Origin: Bradyrhizobium algeriense
GTDB taxonomy: Bacteria; Pseudomonadota; Alphaproteobacteria; Rhizobiales; Xanthobacteraceae
Assembly: GCF_003062295.1 (NCBI RefSeq)
Contig: NZ_PYCN01000008.1
Span: forward strand, 186,001-250,000
DNA length: 64,000 nucleotides
Direction of reading: 5' to 3'
The position numbers and the translations under genes are program-made. Shown here one piece after another: positions 14,468-23,810 of the stretch (positions are counted from its first letter, which is position 1; each line of letters begins with the position of its first letter). The notes below the pieces were generated by a model. It searched no databases. It was not told the DNA's origin and worked only from the letters and a program-made list of their open reading frames with translations.

Positions 14468-17400
14468 ATGGTGGCTCGATTGATCGTCTCATCCACGTCA
14501 GGTCTCTCGTCGGCCCTCAAATCGTGCTCACGAGAGTTTCGAACTTCCGTCAGCTTGATCGCGCTGTTGTGGGGCCTGGGTTGCGCGCAGCCAGCGATGG
14601 CGCAATCGCTGCCGACCGGCGGAACGGTGGCGAGCGGAAACGTTGCGATCGGTTCGACTTCGCCGACCAGCCTCACGATCAGCCAATCGAGCCGCACCGG
14701 CATCGTCAACTGGTCGAGCTTTTCAATCGGGCAAGGCCACCAGGTTCAGTTCAATAACGGCAGCGGCGCGACGCTCAACCGCGTGACCGGCAATGTGCCG
14801 TCGTCGATCAACGGCGTCCTGTCGGCGACCGGCTCGGTCTACCTCGTCAATCCGTCGGGAGTGGTCGTGGGGCCGAGCGGCGTGATCAATACCGGCGGCA
14901 GCTTCGTGGCCTCGACGCTCGATGTGAAGGATGCGGAGTTCCGCACCGGAGGATCGCTGACCTTCAGCGGCAACAGCAACGCCTCGGTGGTGAATCTCGG
15001 CAAGATTGGCGCGTCGAACGGCGACGTCGTCCTGATCGCGCGCCAGGTCCGCAACGACGGCTCGCTGACGGCGCGCAACGGCACCGCCGCGATGGCCTCC
15101 GGCAGCGAGGTGGTGCTGAGCGACGGCTCGCTCGGCAATGGCAAGGTGCTGGTGCGGCGTCCGGCGCAGGATGGCGCGATCCGCAACAGCGGCGCCATCC
15201 GCGCCGCCGAAGTGGAACTGCGCGCCAATGGCGGCAACATCTATGCGCTCGCCGGCAACACCGGGCGGGCCATCACGGCAACCGGCGTCGCCAGCAGAGG
15301 CGGACGAATTTTTCTCACGGCCGAGGGCGGTTCGGTCAATGTGACGCAGAAAGTCGTGGCGCGGCGCGTGCAAGCTAACGCGGCGCGGGGCTCGTTCAGC
15401 GGCGGCGACGTCGTCGTCAGCGGCAACAAGGTCGTGGTCGGCGGCACGATCAAGGCGAAGGGCGACGGCGGCGCCGGCGGCACTGTCGTGGTGACGGGCA
15501 CGGACATCACCCTGACTTCGGGCGCTACGATCGATGCCAGCGGGACATCGGGCGGCACCGTGCTGATTGGCGGCGACCGGGCCGGTGGATCGGACGCCGC
15601 GCTCAAGTTTCTGCCGCAGACCATCGCCAATGCGCAGACCACGACGATCGAGGCGGGTGCGACGATCACGGCCGACGGCACGTCGGGCGCCGGCGGCAAT
15701 GTGGTGGTGTGGTCCGACGGCACGACCTCGTTTGCCGGCGCCATCAGCACGCAGGGTGCGCGCGGCGGCTTCATCGAGACCTCGGGGCATGTGTTCAACT
15801 TCACCGGTGGCAGCGTCAATGCCGGCAAAGGCGGCGCATGGCTGCTCGATCCCGTGGATCTGACAATCGATGCGACGCTCGCCGGCACCATCGCTACCGC
15901 GCTCGACGCGGGCAGCAATGTCACCCAGCAGACGACCGCGACCGGCAGCGGCGGCAATGGTGACATCACGGTGGCAAGCGGCATCAACTGGTCGACCAGT
16001 GCGACGCTGACGCTCAGCGCCTATCGCAACATCGCGGTCAACGCCAACATCGCCAGCACTGGCGGCGGCGGTGTCGTGCTGGCCGCCGACAACGCCGGCA
16101 CGGGGACAGGCACCGTGACGTTCGGCGGAGGGCAGATCTTGACGGCGGGAACGGTCTCGATTTTCTACAACCCGACCGGCAGCAGTTCGACCGTCAATGC
16201 CACCAAGTACTCGGCGGGGACACAGACGAATTTCAGCGGCAACGTCACGGGCGGCGCCACGCTCAAGACGCACATGCTGGTCAACACCGTCTATGACCTG
16301 CAGAACATGAAGAACAGCCTGGCCGGCACCTATGCGCTCGGCCGCGACATCGATGCCGGCATCACGTCCGGCTGGAACAGCGGCGCCGGGTTCGAGCCGA
16401 TCGGCGCCGGGATCAGCTTCACCGGAAACTTGAACGGCCAGGGCCACACGATCTCCGGCCTCTTCATCAATCGGCCGGGTAGCCAAAATGTCGGGCTGAT
16501 CAGCCACCTCGGCACCGGCGCCGCGGTGAGCAACGTCGGCGTCATCGGTGCGACCGTAACCGGCGGGACTGCTGTCGGCGCGATCGTCGGCTCGAACTAC
16601 GGGGCGGTCACGAATGTCTATTCGAGCGGATCGGTCACCGCCACCAATGCCGGCGCCGGCGGTCTCGTCGGCTACAACTTTCAGACCGTGTCGAATGCCT
16701 ATTCGAACAGCACTGTGAGCGGACCGCTCTACGTTGGCGGCGCTGTCGGGCTGAACAATATCGCCAGTCTCGGCGGCGGCATCTTCACCGCAGGCTCGAT
16801 CTCACAGGTCTACGCGACGGGCGCCGTTACCGGCACGGGCGCCAGCCCGAGCGCTATCGGCGGGCTGGTCGGCTTCAACGGCAACTCCATCACGCAATCC
16901 TACTGGGACAGCTACACGAGCGGGCAGGCGTCCGGCATCGGCAGCGGTTCGGGCAGCGTGACGGCCGTGACCAGTGACCCGGCACTATCAGCCGCGGCCA
17001 ACTACGCCTTCAAGCAGTTCGCCTATAGCGATTTCGATTTTACCGCCGGCAATACCTCCACCGGCTGGTTCTCGATCGATGGCCGGACCCGCCCGTTCGG
17101 CCAGTGGGAATATTCGACCAATATCGCGAACGCACATCAGCTTCAGCTTATGGCGATGGACCTCGGTGCGAGCTACACGCTCACATCCAATATCGATTTT
17201 TCGAGCGGCCTTGCCGTGGGAGGCAAGTATCCCGGCATGTGGTCGGCGAGCGGCTTCTCGCCGATCGGCGATTATTCCAACCACTTCGCGGGAAGCTTCG
17301 ACGGCCAAGGCCGTGTGATCTCGAACCTGGCGATCGACCTGCCGTCGACTAACCATGTCGGACTTTTCGGATATGCCGGAGCCGGAGCTGCGCTGAGCAA

Positions 17401-19588
17401 TGTCAGCTTGCAAGCCGCAACTGTTGCTGGGGCGGCGCGCGTCGGCATCCTGGTCGGCCTGTCGAGGGCGACCATCAGCAATGCCTCTGCGACCGGCACG
17501 GTCACGGCCGGTAGTTATGGCGGCGGACTGGCAGGCGAATCCTTGGGTAGCGTTGCCAGTAGCTGGGCGGCCGTCACGGTCGCCGGAACAACCACCACCA
17601 GTTCGTCCATGGGCGGCCTCGTCGGATGGAACAACACCGGCGGCACCATCCAGGACAGCTACGCGACCGGCAACGTGACGGCCGGCACCGGGAATACGCG
17701 CGCCGGCGGCCTCGCCGGTAACAACAACGGCAGCATCCTCAGGAGCTATGCCACTGGGGCAGTCAGCGGTGGCAGCCAGGGAGTCGGCGGCCTGGTCGGC
17801 TACAACAGCAGTACCACGCCGGCCGCAACCATCGTCGATTCCTATGCAACCGGAGCAGTGACCGCCACAGCTTTCGCGGGCGGACTGGTCGGCATCAATT
17901 CCGTGGGAGCTTCCGTCAGCAAGTCCTATGCGACTGGAGCGGTCACTGCCACGGCGACCGCCACCGCATCGACAGCCGGGGGACTGATCGGCAGCAACTC
18001 CGGAGCCGTCACTCAGTCCTATGCGACCGGGGCCGTCAACGCCACGTCCGCGCTCGTGGCTACAACGGTAGCGGCCGGCGGGTTGATCGGCACCAGCTCC
18101 GGCACGGGCACGGTCACACAGTCCTACGCAACCGGTGCCGTGGTCAGCGTGATCACGGTTTCCGGCACGTCAATTGCGGGTGGATTGATCGGCAGGAACG
18201 TCACCGGAGCCGGCGTGATGCAGTCCTACTCGACCGGTGCGGCCACCGCCACCGCCGCGGCCGGGACAGCAATGGCGGGCGGACTGATCGGCAGCCACAG
18301 CAGCACGGGCACGGTCACACAGACCTACGCGACCGGTGTTGCGACGAGTGCCTCGCCTTCCGGCACCGCAGTGGCCGGCGGCCTGATCGGATCGGCCACC
18401 GGCACCATCACGTCGTCATACTGGGACACCGATACGTCCGGGCGGACAAACGCCGTCGGCAGCGGCGCCAGCACCGGCATTGCGGGTCTCACCACCAGCC
18501 AGATGCAGAATCCGGCAAACTATGCGTCGACCTATGCGGGCTGGGATTTCTCCACCGTCTGGTCGGCGCCGAGCATCGGTTACTATCCGCAGCTCTACGG
18601 CGTCAATTACGTGCTGCGGGTCGCGCCGGACAGTGCATCGCGTGTCTATGGTGAAGCCAACCCCGCGTTCACCTATTCGATCTACGGCCTCCATGCCGGC
18701 GATACGGCCGGGATCATCACCGGCGTCTCGGTATCTACGGCGGCAACGACGGTATCGAATGTCGGCAGCTACGCGATCACCGCCACGGCCGCCGGTGCCG
18801 TTAGTGCCTCCGGCCAAGCCTATCGCTTCATCGATGCACCCGGCACATTGGCCGTCACGCCGCGTTCGATCACCGTAACGGCCGACGCCCAGAGCCGCGT
18901 CTATGGCGATACCAATCCGGCGTTCACCTATCAGGTCGGCGGCTCCGGCCTCGTCAATGCTGACACGCTGTCGGGCGCGCTGGCAACGTCAGCGACGACA
19001 ACCGGCAATGTCGGCATCTACGGCATTACGCAGGGCACGCTCGGCTCGCCGAACTATACGATGTCGTCTTTTACCGGCGCCAGCCTGACGATCACGCCGC
19101 GCGCGATCACGGTGATTGCCGATGCGAAGAGCCGCGCCTATGGCGAAGCCAATCCTGCGCTGACCTATCAAGTCGGCGGCTCGGGTCTGGTCAATGGCGA
19201 CACACTGTCAGGCGCGCTCGCGACATCGGCGACAATTTCCAGCGATGCCGGCGTCTACGGCATTACGCAGGGAACGCTCGGGGCCTCATTGAATTACGCC
19301 TTCGCCTTCGTTGGAGCGAACCTCACGGTTACGCCAGCGGCGGCCCCTCGCGTACCGACCGCAGAACTCGGAGCTTACGTGAAGTCGCGGATGGCTTTGC
19401 CCGCGCCGCAGCCGCCCGAGCAGATGCGCGAGCCCGTGAGCATCGAGCAATCGTCTCCGGTGATCATCTGCAAATCCAGGCAATGCCTTGAGCTTCCTCA
19501 TCCGCACAATCGGCGGATTGGCGAACGCGCCAGATTCGTCGACACGATGATCGATCGCAATCGGCTGCCAGCCTTTGTCGACAATTGA
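14468..19588 (+). CDS. two-partner secretion exoprotein (TpsA), filamentous haemagglutinin-like with GLUG and MBG repeats
   Basis: 1706 residues. A long signal peptide (about 46 residues, cleavage after AMA) is followed by the TPS/FHA N-terminal domain (about 47-180, with the NPSGVVVG motif), which the TpsB partner recognises for export. A beta-helical passenger covers about 180-600. GLUG-type repeats (about 605-1370) recur as GGLIG...SYATGAV units, and three MBG-like domains follow at about 1385-1620, each with VYGEANPAFTY. The mature chain has only two Cys, C1668 and C1673, near the C-terminus, resembling the disulfide anchor of Haemophilus HMW1. The partner tpsB lies 266 bases downstream. 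Likely a surface-held adhesin. Confidence 0.9.
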   Translation: MVARLIVSSTSGLSSALKSCSREFRTSVSLIALLWGLGCAQPAMAQSLPTGGTVASGNVAIGSTSPTSLTISQSSRTGIVNWSSFSIGQGHQVQFNNGSGATLNRVTGNVPSSINGVLSATGSVYLVNPSGVVVGPSGVINTGGSFVASTLDVKDAEFRTGGSLTFSGNSNASVVNLGKIGASNGDVVLIARQVRNDGSLTARNGTAAMASGSEVVLSDGSLGNGKVLVRRPAQDGAIRNSGAIRAAEVELRANGGNIYALAGNTGRAITATGVASRGGRIFLTAEGGSVNVTQKVVARRVQANAARGSFSGGDVVVSGNKVVVGGTIKAKGDGGAGGTVVVTGTDITLTSGATIDASGTSGGTVLIGGDRAGGSDAALKFLPQTIANAQTTTIEAGATITADGTSGAGGNVVVWSDGTTSFAGAISTQGARGGFIETSGHVFNFTGGSVNAGKGGAWLLDPVDLTIDATLAGTIATALDAGSNVTQQTTATGSGGNGDITVASGINWSTSATLTLSAYRNIAVNANIASTGGGGVVLAADNAGTGTGTVTFGGGQILTAGTVSIFYNPTGSSSTVNATKYSAGTQTNFSGNVTGGATLKTHMLVNTVYDLQNMKNSLAGTYALGRDIDAGITSGWNSGAGFEPIGAGISFTGNLNGQGHTISGLFINRPGSQNVGLISHLGTGAAVSNVGVIGATVTGGTAVGAIVGSNYGAVTNVYSSGSVTATNAGAGGLVGYNFQTVSNAYSNSTVSGPLYVGGAVGLNNIASLGGGIFTAGSISQVYATGAVTGTGASPSAIGGLVGFNGNSITQSYWDSYTSGQASGIGSGSGSVTAVTSDPALSAAANYAFKQFAYSDFDFTAGNTSTGWFSIDGRTRPFGQWEYSTNIANAHQLQLMAMDLGASYTLTSNIDFSSGLAVGGKYPGMWSASGFSPIGDYSNHFAGSFDGQGRVISNLAIDLPSTNHVGLFGYAGAGAALSNVSLQAATVAGAARVGILVGLSRATISNASATGTVTAGSYGGGLAGESLGSVASSWAAVTVAGTTTTSSSMGGLVGWNNTGGTIQDSYATGNVTAGTGNTRAGGLAGNNNGSILRSYATGAVSGGSQGVGGLVGYNSSTTPAATIVDSYATGAVTATAFAGGLVGINSVGASVSKSYATGAVTATATATASTAGGLIGSNSGAVTQSYATGAVNATSALVATTVAAGGLIGTSSGTGTVTQSYATGAVVSVITVSGTSIAGGLIGRNVTGAGVMQSYSTGAATATAAAGTAMAGGLIGSHSSTGTVTQTYATGVATSASPSGTAVAGGLIGSATGTITSSYWDTDTSGRTNAVGSGASTGIAGLTTSQMQNPANYASTYAGWDFSTVWSAPSIGYYPQLYGVNYVLRVAPDSASRVYGEANPAFTYSIYGLHAGDTAGIITGVSVSTAATTVSNVGSYAITATAAGAVSASGQAYRFIDAPGTLAVTPRSITVTADAQSRVYGDTNPAFTYQVGGSGLVNADTLSGALATSATTTGNVGIYGITQGTLGSPNYTMSSFTGASLTITPRAITVIADAKSRAYGEANPALTYQVGGSGLVNGDTLSGALATSATISSDAGVYGITQGTLGASLNYAFAFVGANLTVTPAAAPRVPTAELGAYVKSRMALPAPQPPEQMREPVSIEQSSPVIICKSRQCLELPHPHNRRIGERARFVDTMIDRNRLPAFVDN
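17660..18400 (+). repeat. GLUG-encoding tandem repeats in tpsA
   Basis: The DNA repeats a degenerate unit encoding GGL[IV]G-x-NS...VTQSYATGAVTATA. About eight successive copies in this stretch share words such as CAGTCCTATGCGACCGG. Unit length varies between about 90 and 130 bases. Similar but more diverged units extend upstream to about 16500. Confidence 0.75.
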
Positions 19589-19719
19589 TGTTGAGTGCGT
19601 GCGTGAGGCCACCGCAAGCGGCCACACACATTCGAATCTGTCGATACACGCATAAGTTGGTGTAAGCGGATGCATTTCAACCACTCGCGCAGCAATTTTG
19701 TCACAGGTGGAACTCAACC

Positions 19720-19734
19720 TTAAACCGTTCTTAA
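19720..19734. promoter_or_regulatory. candidate CtrA-binding site upstream of tpsB
   Basis: TTAAACCGTTCTTAA is a TTAA-N7-TTAA box in the 266-base gap between tpsA and tpsB. It suggests tpsB has its own cell-cycle-linked promoter. Motif evidence only. Confidence 0.4.
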
Positions 19735-19854
19735 TCCATAAACCATATTGGTTGACTTATTCATTGTTCGCCGTGCGCGACAGAACGTCGGAAACGTGCA
19801 GCACATGCAGACTCACGCGTCGATATCCCGAAGCCCCGGCAGGCTCCGGTTGTC

Positions 19855-21657
19855 ATGATGGCGTCGCTTTCAGGACATTTCGGATCGCGCATGACGCAAC
19901 GGGTGCGAACATCCGCGCATCATGGAAGCGGAATCGGCACCTGTTGCGCGCTGATCATGGCCTGCACGGTTGCGATCGCGCCTGATGGCATTGCGCAGGC
20001 GCAAGTGGTGGAGCGCAATCTGCCGCCGGAGCCGCCGCGTCGCGCGTCGGCGATCAAGATCGATACCAACGATCTGCTCAAGAGCGATGACGCAACGCCG
20101 CTTGGCGTAAATGTTCAAGCCATCGTTCTGATTGGAGCAAACGCCGGCGCGACGTCGGTCGGCGGCGTGAAGGGTGTCGATGTAAGTCAGGTCAGCGGAA
20201 TCGACGGCGCCGCGCTTCGCGAGCAACTCACGCCATTCGTCGATCGGCCGCTCAGCCGCAAGCTGATTGCCGAAGTGCAGGCGGCGGTGGCCGCGGCTTA
20301 CCGCGAGGCCGGGCGACCATTCGTATCGGTCACGCTGCCGCCGCAGGAAGTATCGTCCGGCGTGCTCCAGTTACGCGTGATCGTCTTCAAGGTCGCCGGC
20401 GTCAAGGTGACGGGAGCCGCAGCCGAGAGCTATCCGCAAAGCCGCATCCGCCTGGTCCCTGGACAGGAAATCGATGCCCGCAAACTCGAGACCGATCTCG
20501 ATTGGGCCAACCGCAATCCGTTTCGGCAGGTCGAAGCGGTGTTCGGCCCCGGCAAGGATCTCGGCCTGACCGACGTCAACATCCAGGTGACGGACCGCAA
20601 GCCGTGGCAGGTGTACGCCGGCTATGCCAACAGCGGCACGCTCCTGACCGACCGCAATCGCTATTATGTCGGCGCCAGCGGGGCGCCGTCCGCCGATATC
20701 TTCGCGTCCTATCAACTCACCGGCAGCAGCAATTTCTGGATGGACGACGGACTGTTCAGCCGGCCCGACGACGCCAAATATGTCAGTCAGGCGGGGCGGC
20801 TGCTCACGCCGCTCGGATTACGCACGAGTCTTGAAGTCGTGGGCGATCATGTGCTGACCAATGAGCGCCCCAACGATCTGTTCCGGATCAAGACTCAAAC
20901 CAGCCAGGCATCGGCAATCGTTCGGACCGCGCTGTCCGGTCTGCTGCCGCCTGCGGCCGGCGATCTCCTTGGCGGCGTCGAACTCAAGCACCAGCTACGC
21001 ACGACCATCTTCGATGGTACGCCTGTCGCGGAGGGCAGCGCCGATGTTGCCCAGTTGGTGGTTGGATGGAACGGGCGCTGGTCGGACAATCTGGGCGCCA
21101 GCACCCTCGACGTCCGTTTCAAGTCCAACCCCGGCGGCATCCTGTCCGGCAACAATTCGGGTGCCTGGAGCGCCTTCACCAACGGACGTGTCACCGACGT
21201 GCAGACCAATCTCGTCACCCTCGAGTTTGGCCGCGTGACGCCGCTGCCGAAGGGCCTGTCGCTGAAATCGGAAGTATCCGCGCTGGCATCCTCCAAGCCG
21301 CTTCCGGACACCGAACGCATCGGGCTCGGCGGGATCCACGCCGTGCGCGGTTATGTGACCGAGGACGGTGCGGTCGACCAGGCCCTGATCCTGCGCAACT
21401 CGCTCTACGTCGCGATGCCCAGCATGCCCGCCTGGATGACGGGCACGCTGGCGCCGTTCCTGCTGGCCGACGTCGGGTGGGGGCGGGACCTGTATTTCCG
21501 GCGCGACTCGACGCTGTCGTCGGTCGGGGGCGGACTAGACTTTGCGGCCGGGTCGAACTTCAATTCCAAACTGCTGGCGGCGAGGGCAATGACCGACGGG
21601 CTGCACACCCCGGTCGGCTCCTGGCGCGTGTCGCTGCAGGCGTCAGCAAGCTATTGA
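19855..21657 (+). CDS. two-partner secretion outer-membrane transporter (TpsB, ShlB/FhaC/HecB family)
   Basis: 600-residue outer-membrane beta-barrel that exports the adjacent TpsA. A Sec signal (CALIMACTVAIA, mature from about residue 50) is followed by two POTRA-like modules (about 90-240), with the family-typical segment NPFRQVEAVFGPG...GLTDVNIQVTDRKPW leading into the barrel. The barrel contains the LGG-x-HAVRGY motif (L6 loop VRGY, about residues 490-500). The start may also be the Met at 19891. tpsA precedes it on the same strand with a 266-base gap, so it may have its own promoter. Confidence 0.92.
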   Translation: MMASLSGHFGSRMTQRVRTSAHHGSGIGTCCALIMACTVAIAPDGIAQAQVVERNLPPEPPRRASAIKIDTNDLLKSDDATPLGVNVQAIVLIGANAGATSVGGVKGVDVSQVSGIDGAALREQLTPFVDRPLSRKLIAEVQAAVAAAYREAGRPFVSVTLPPQEVSSGVLQLRVIVFKVAGVKVTGAAAESYPQSRIRLVPGQEIDARKLETDLDWANRNPFRQVEAVFGPGKDLGLTDVNIQVTDRKPWQVYAGYANSGTLLTDRNRYYVGASGAPSADIFASYQLTGSSNFWMDDGLFSRPDDAKYVSQAGRLLTPLGLRTSLEVVGDHVLTNERPNDLFRIKTQTSQASAIVRTALSGLLPPAAGDLLGGVELKHQLRTTIFDGTPVAEGSADVAQLVVGWNGRWSDNLGASTLDVRFKSNPGGILSGNNSGAWSAFTNGRVTDVQTNLVTLEFGRVTPLPKGLSLKSEVSALASSKPLPDTERIGLGGIHAVRGYVTEDGAVDQALILRNSLYVAMPSMPAWMTGTLAPFLLADVGWGRDLYFRRDSTLSSVGGGLDFAAGSNFNSKLLAARAMTDGLHTPVGSWRVSLQASASY

Positions 21658-21692
21658 GCGCTAACGTGACAACGGACCATTTTTCTTTCTCC

Positions 21693-21773
21693 TGCCCGGA
21701 CGCAAGCAGCACGAGTGCGGCGAGCCGGCCCCTTCTACTTTGCATGGGGTTGTTTTCGCGATTTTGTGTCTGG
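21693..21773 (+). repeat. dispersed repeat, copy A
   Basis: Shares with 42676-42756 (opposite strand) an identical 27-base core at 21733-21759, plus flanking CCGGACGCAAGC, GAGCCGG and TTTTGTGTC words. It lies downstream of tpsB. Confidence 0.7.
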
Positions 21774-21872
21774 GCTTTGCGTGCCGCCGAAGAGGCACTG
21801 CGCTGGTCTAGCTCAACCAGCCGGTTAGTGGGAGGCGCACGGCGCAACGGCCCAAAAATCGGGTACAAAAAA

Positions 21873-21908
21873 CAAGGCCGTCGACGCAGTATACCGTCAA
21901 CGACCTTG
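21873..21908. terminator. possible terminator hairpin after tpsB
   Basis: CAAGGCCGTCGACG and CGTCAACGACCTTG pair with two wobble or mismatch positions around an eight-base loop. There is no T-run on either side, so intrinsic termination is uncertain. Confidence 0.3.
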
Positions 21909-22132
21909 CCAGCCCCGGATATTGAAATCGGCTCACGCCATCCGGTGAATTTCAGGATGCCCGGGATTCTCACGGGGATATGTGAACCAGTTCACAAAGG
22001 CGGAAAAAAGTTCCGACAAGGCGTGCCGTAGCGGTGGAAAATATCCCGCCGTCCGCAGCCTGGTGCAGTGGCCCGAATCGGACCGCCTCCCAAGGTAGCT
22101 GCAATGACGGTTGTTGTGAGGCGGCTATAGGG

Positions 22133-22639
22133 TCAGCCGCGCGCCTTGGCGCGGCTCCGGTTCGCGCTCCGGTTTGAGCGGGGCTTTGCCTTGGCCGACC
22201 GCGTGCGCGGCGAGGGAGCCGCGGCGGGTTCGGCTGCTTGTGCGCTGGCAAAGGATTGCCGCAGGCCATCGATTGCTTCGGTGAGCGTTCCGACCTGCTC
22301 GGAAAGCTTCCTGGTGTCGGTCTGCTGCGCGGCGAGCAGGCGGCGCACGGTCTGCAGTTGATCCTGCACCACCTGCAACTGATCGATCGATTCCTGCTGC
22401 GTCGCTTCCAGACCCTTGGTCTTCTCGACCAGTTGTTCGGACGCCTGTGCGGTGCGCGCCTGCAACTGCCGGGTCGCGGCCACGCGTTCGGTCTCGGGGG
22501 CGCTGCCGGTATAGGCACGCCAGAGGGTGATAGAGGTTGCGCCAACCACAACAATGACGAGGGCCGCAGCGGCGATCGCAATCGGCTGTCCACCGAAACG
22601 CGCGATGGGGCTGGCACTCCGGGGCGCGAGTTCGATCAT
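22133..22639 (-). CDS. single-pass membrane protein with coiled coil, 168 aa
   Basis: One transmembrane helix at about residues 20-40 (IAIAAAALVIVVVGATSITLW) is followed by a long heptad-rich region (about 55-130, for example QLVEKTKGLEATQQESIDQLQVVQDQLQTVRRLL) that should form a coiled coil, and then a very basic Ser/Arg/Lys tail. Most of the protein is likely periplasmic. No known family is recognised. It stands alone between the TPS locus and an esterase, both separated by non-coding DNA. Confidence 0.75.
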   Translation of the reverse strand: MIELAPRSASPIARFGGQPIAIAAAALVIVVVGATSITLWRAYTGSAPETERVAATRQLQARTAQASEQLVEKTKGLEATQQESIDQLQVVQDQLQTVRRLLAAQQTDTRKLSEQVGTLTEAIDGLRQSFASAQAAEPAAAPSPRTRSAKAKPRSNRSANRSRAKARG

Positions 22640-22785
22640 GCGACTCCAAATCCGGACGTGATTCTAAAGTTCCAAAATAGCACAGGCCGGACGACGCTAA
22701 AACCCGGGATTTGACGGGAGGCCGGGGAATATCGGGCAAAATCCCGCAAGATCAGGGTTTCGGGCGGCAGGAATGGCCCTTGGGG

Positions 22786-23673
22786 CTAACGGAGATGCGC
22801 CTGGATGAACTGGCCGGCGTACGCCAGCGCGCGCCGGCCGTCCTGGAGCTTCGCATTCCAGACCGGCCATGCATGGATCATGTGCGGCCAGATTTGCAGC
22901 GTCACATCGACATCGGCTGCGCCTGCGGCCTCGGCAAGCCGCGCCGCGTCCGCGAGCAAGGTCTCGGCCGATCCGACCTGAATCAGGATCGGCGGAAAGG
23001 CCTTGAGGTCGGCGAACAGCGGCGAGATCAGCGGATCCCTCCAATCGATGGAGGGCGGTGTGTAAGCATCCGCGAGTTCGTCGAGATAGGCCTTGTGAAT
23101 CAGCGGATCGACGGCGTCCTTGGTCGCGAGCGTGCTGCCTGACATCGTGAGGTCGGTCCAGGGCGAGACCAGCCAGGCGCAGGCGGGCAGCGGCTCCCCC
23201 GCCGCGCGCAAACGGCTGATCAGCCCGAGCGTCAGGTTGCCGCCGGCGCTGTCGCCGCCGACGGCGATATTCTTGGCCGCAATGCCTTGCCGGCGCAGAA
23301 AGTGCCACGCGGTGAGCGCATCCTCATGGGCGGCGGGGTAGGGATGTTCGGGGGCCAGCCGATAGTCGATCGCAAGCGTGCGTGTGCCTGCCGCGCGCCC
23401 GGCTTCCGTGACCAGGCGGCGGTGACTGACAATCGAACCGGAGCAGTATCCGCCGCCGTGGAAATACAGCAGTACACGCGAAGGCTCGCTGCCCGGGACG
23501 ATCGACCACTCGCCGGCGACGCCGTCGCAATCGACGGCCTCGCATGTCACATCGGACGCCACCGGCCAGGTCGATCCGACCTCATTGATGCGTTGCCGTC
23601 GCTCCGACCAGCCGACCGGCCGCGGCTTCGAGCCCAGCAATGTGCGGATGGCATCGATCTCGCTGTGCGCCAC
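22786..23673 (-). CDS. alpha/beta hydrolase, hormone-sensitive-lipase family esterase
   Basis: 295 residues with the HSL (family IV) signature: HGGGYCSG near residue 72, which forms the oxyanion hole, nucleophile elbow GGDSAGG near residue 143, RLAPEHPYPAA before it, Asp in the DPL(I) segment, and the catalytic His in PHMIHAW near residue 264. Hydrolyses short to medium acyl esters or related substrates; cytoplasmic. It is divergent from the heat-shock gene. Physiological substrate unknown. Confidence 0.9.
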   Translation of the reverse strand: MAHSEIDAIRTLLGSKPRPVGWSERRQRINEVGSTWPVASDVTCEAVDCDGVAGEWSIVPGSEPSRVLLYFHGGGYCSGSIVSHRRLVTEAGRAAGTRTLAIDYRLAPEHPYPAAHEDALTAWHFLRRQGIAAKNIAVGGDSAGGNLTLGLISRLRAAGEPLPACAWLVSPWTDLTMSGSTLATKDAVDPLIHKAYLDELADAYTPPSIDWRDPLISPLFADLKAFPPILIQVGSAETLLADAARLAEAAGAADVDVTLQIWPHMIHAWPVWNAKLQDGRRALAYAGQFIQAHLR

Positions 23674-23775
23674 GGCAGCTTCTCCCGATGAGGTCGTCCA
23701 TCATGGCACATCGTTCATGCAGCGCAAAAATCGTAACGGAGACGAGCCGGGAGGGAGCCAAAAATTTTTACGGTG

Positions 23776-23806
23776 CTCTTGAAACCAAATGGCGGTTTTC
23801 TAATTT
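23776..23806 (+). promoter_or_regulatory. candidate RpoH (sigma32) promoter of the Hsp20 gene
   Basis: CTTGAAA at 23778 followed after about 15 bases by TTCTAATTT resembles the alphaproteobacterial RpoH pattern (CTTG, about 17 bases, CTATATT-like). It directly precedes the predicted RNA thermometer leader. Confidence 0.45.
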
Positions 23807-23810
23807 TTTT

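Larger units (their letters stand above)
21658..22132. other. 475-base intergenic region with a dispersed repeat and a hairpin
   Basis: No credible gene. It contains a dispersed repeat at 21693-21773 and, further on, an imperfect hairpin with CAAGG arms at 21873-21908. Short frames through the repeat on the minus strand have no ribosome site. Confidence 0.6.

Noticed and set aside
14723-16507. 594-codon open frame antisense to tpsA
   Set aside because: It is the mirror of a repeat-rich, high-GC gene; its product is a His/Arg/Asp-rich sequence without domain, signal or ribosome site.
21560-21973. Minus-strand frame containing MQSRRGRLAALVLLASGQ
   Set aside because: It runs through the dispersed repeat that also occurs at 42676, and has no independent coding evidence.
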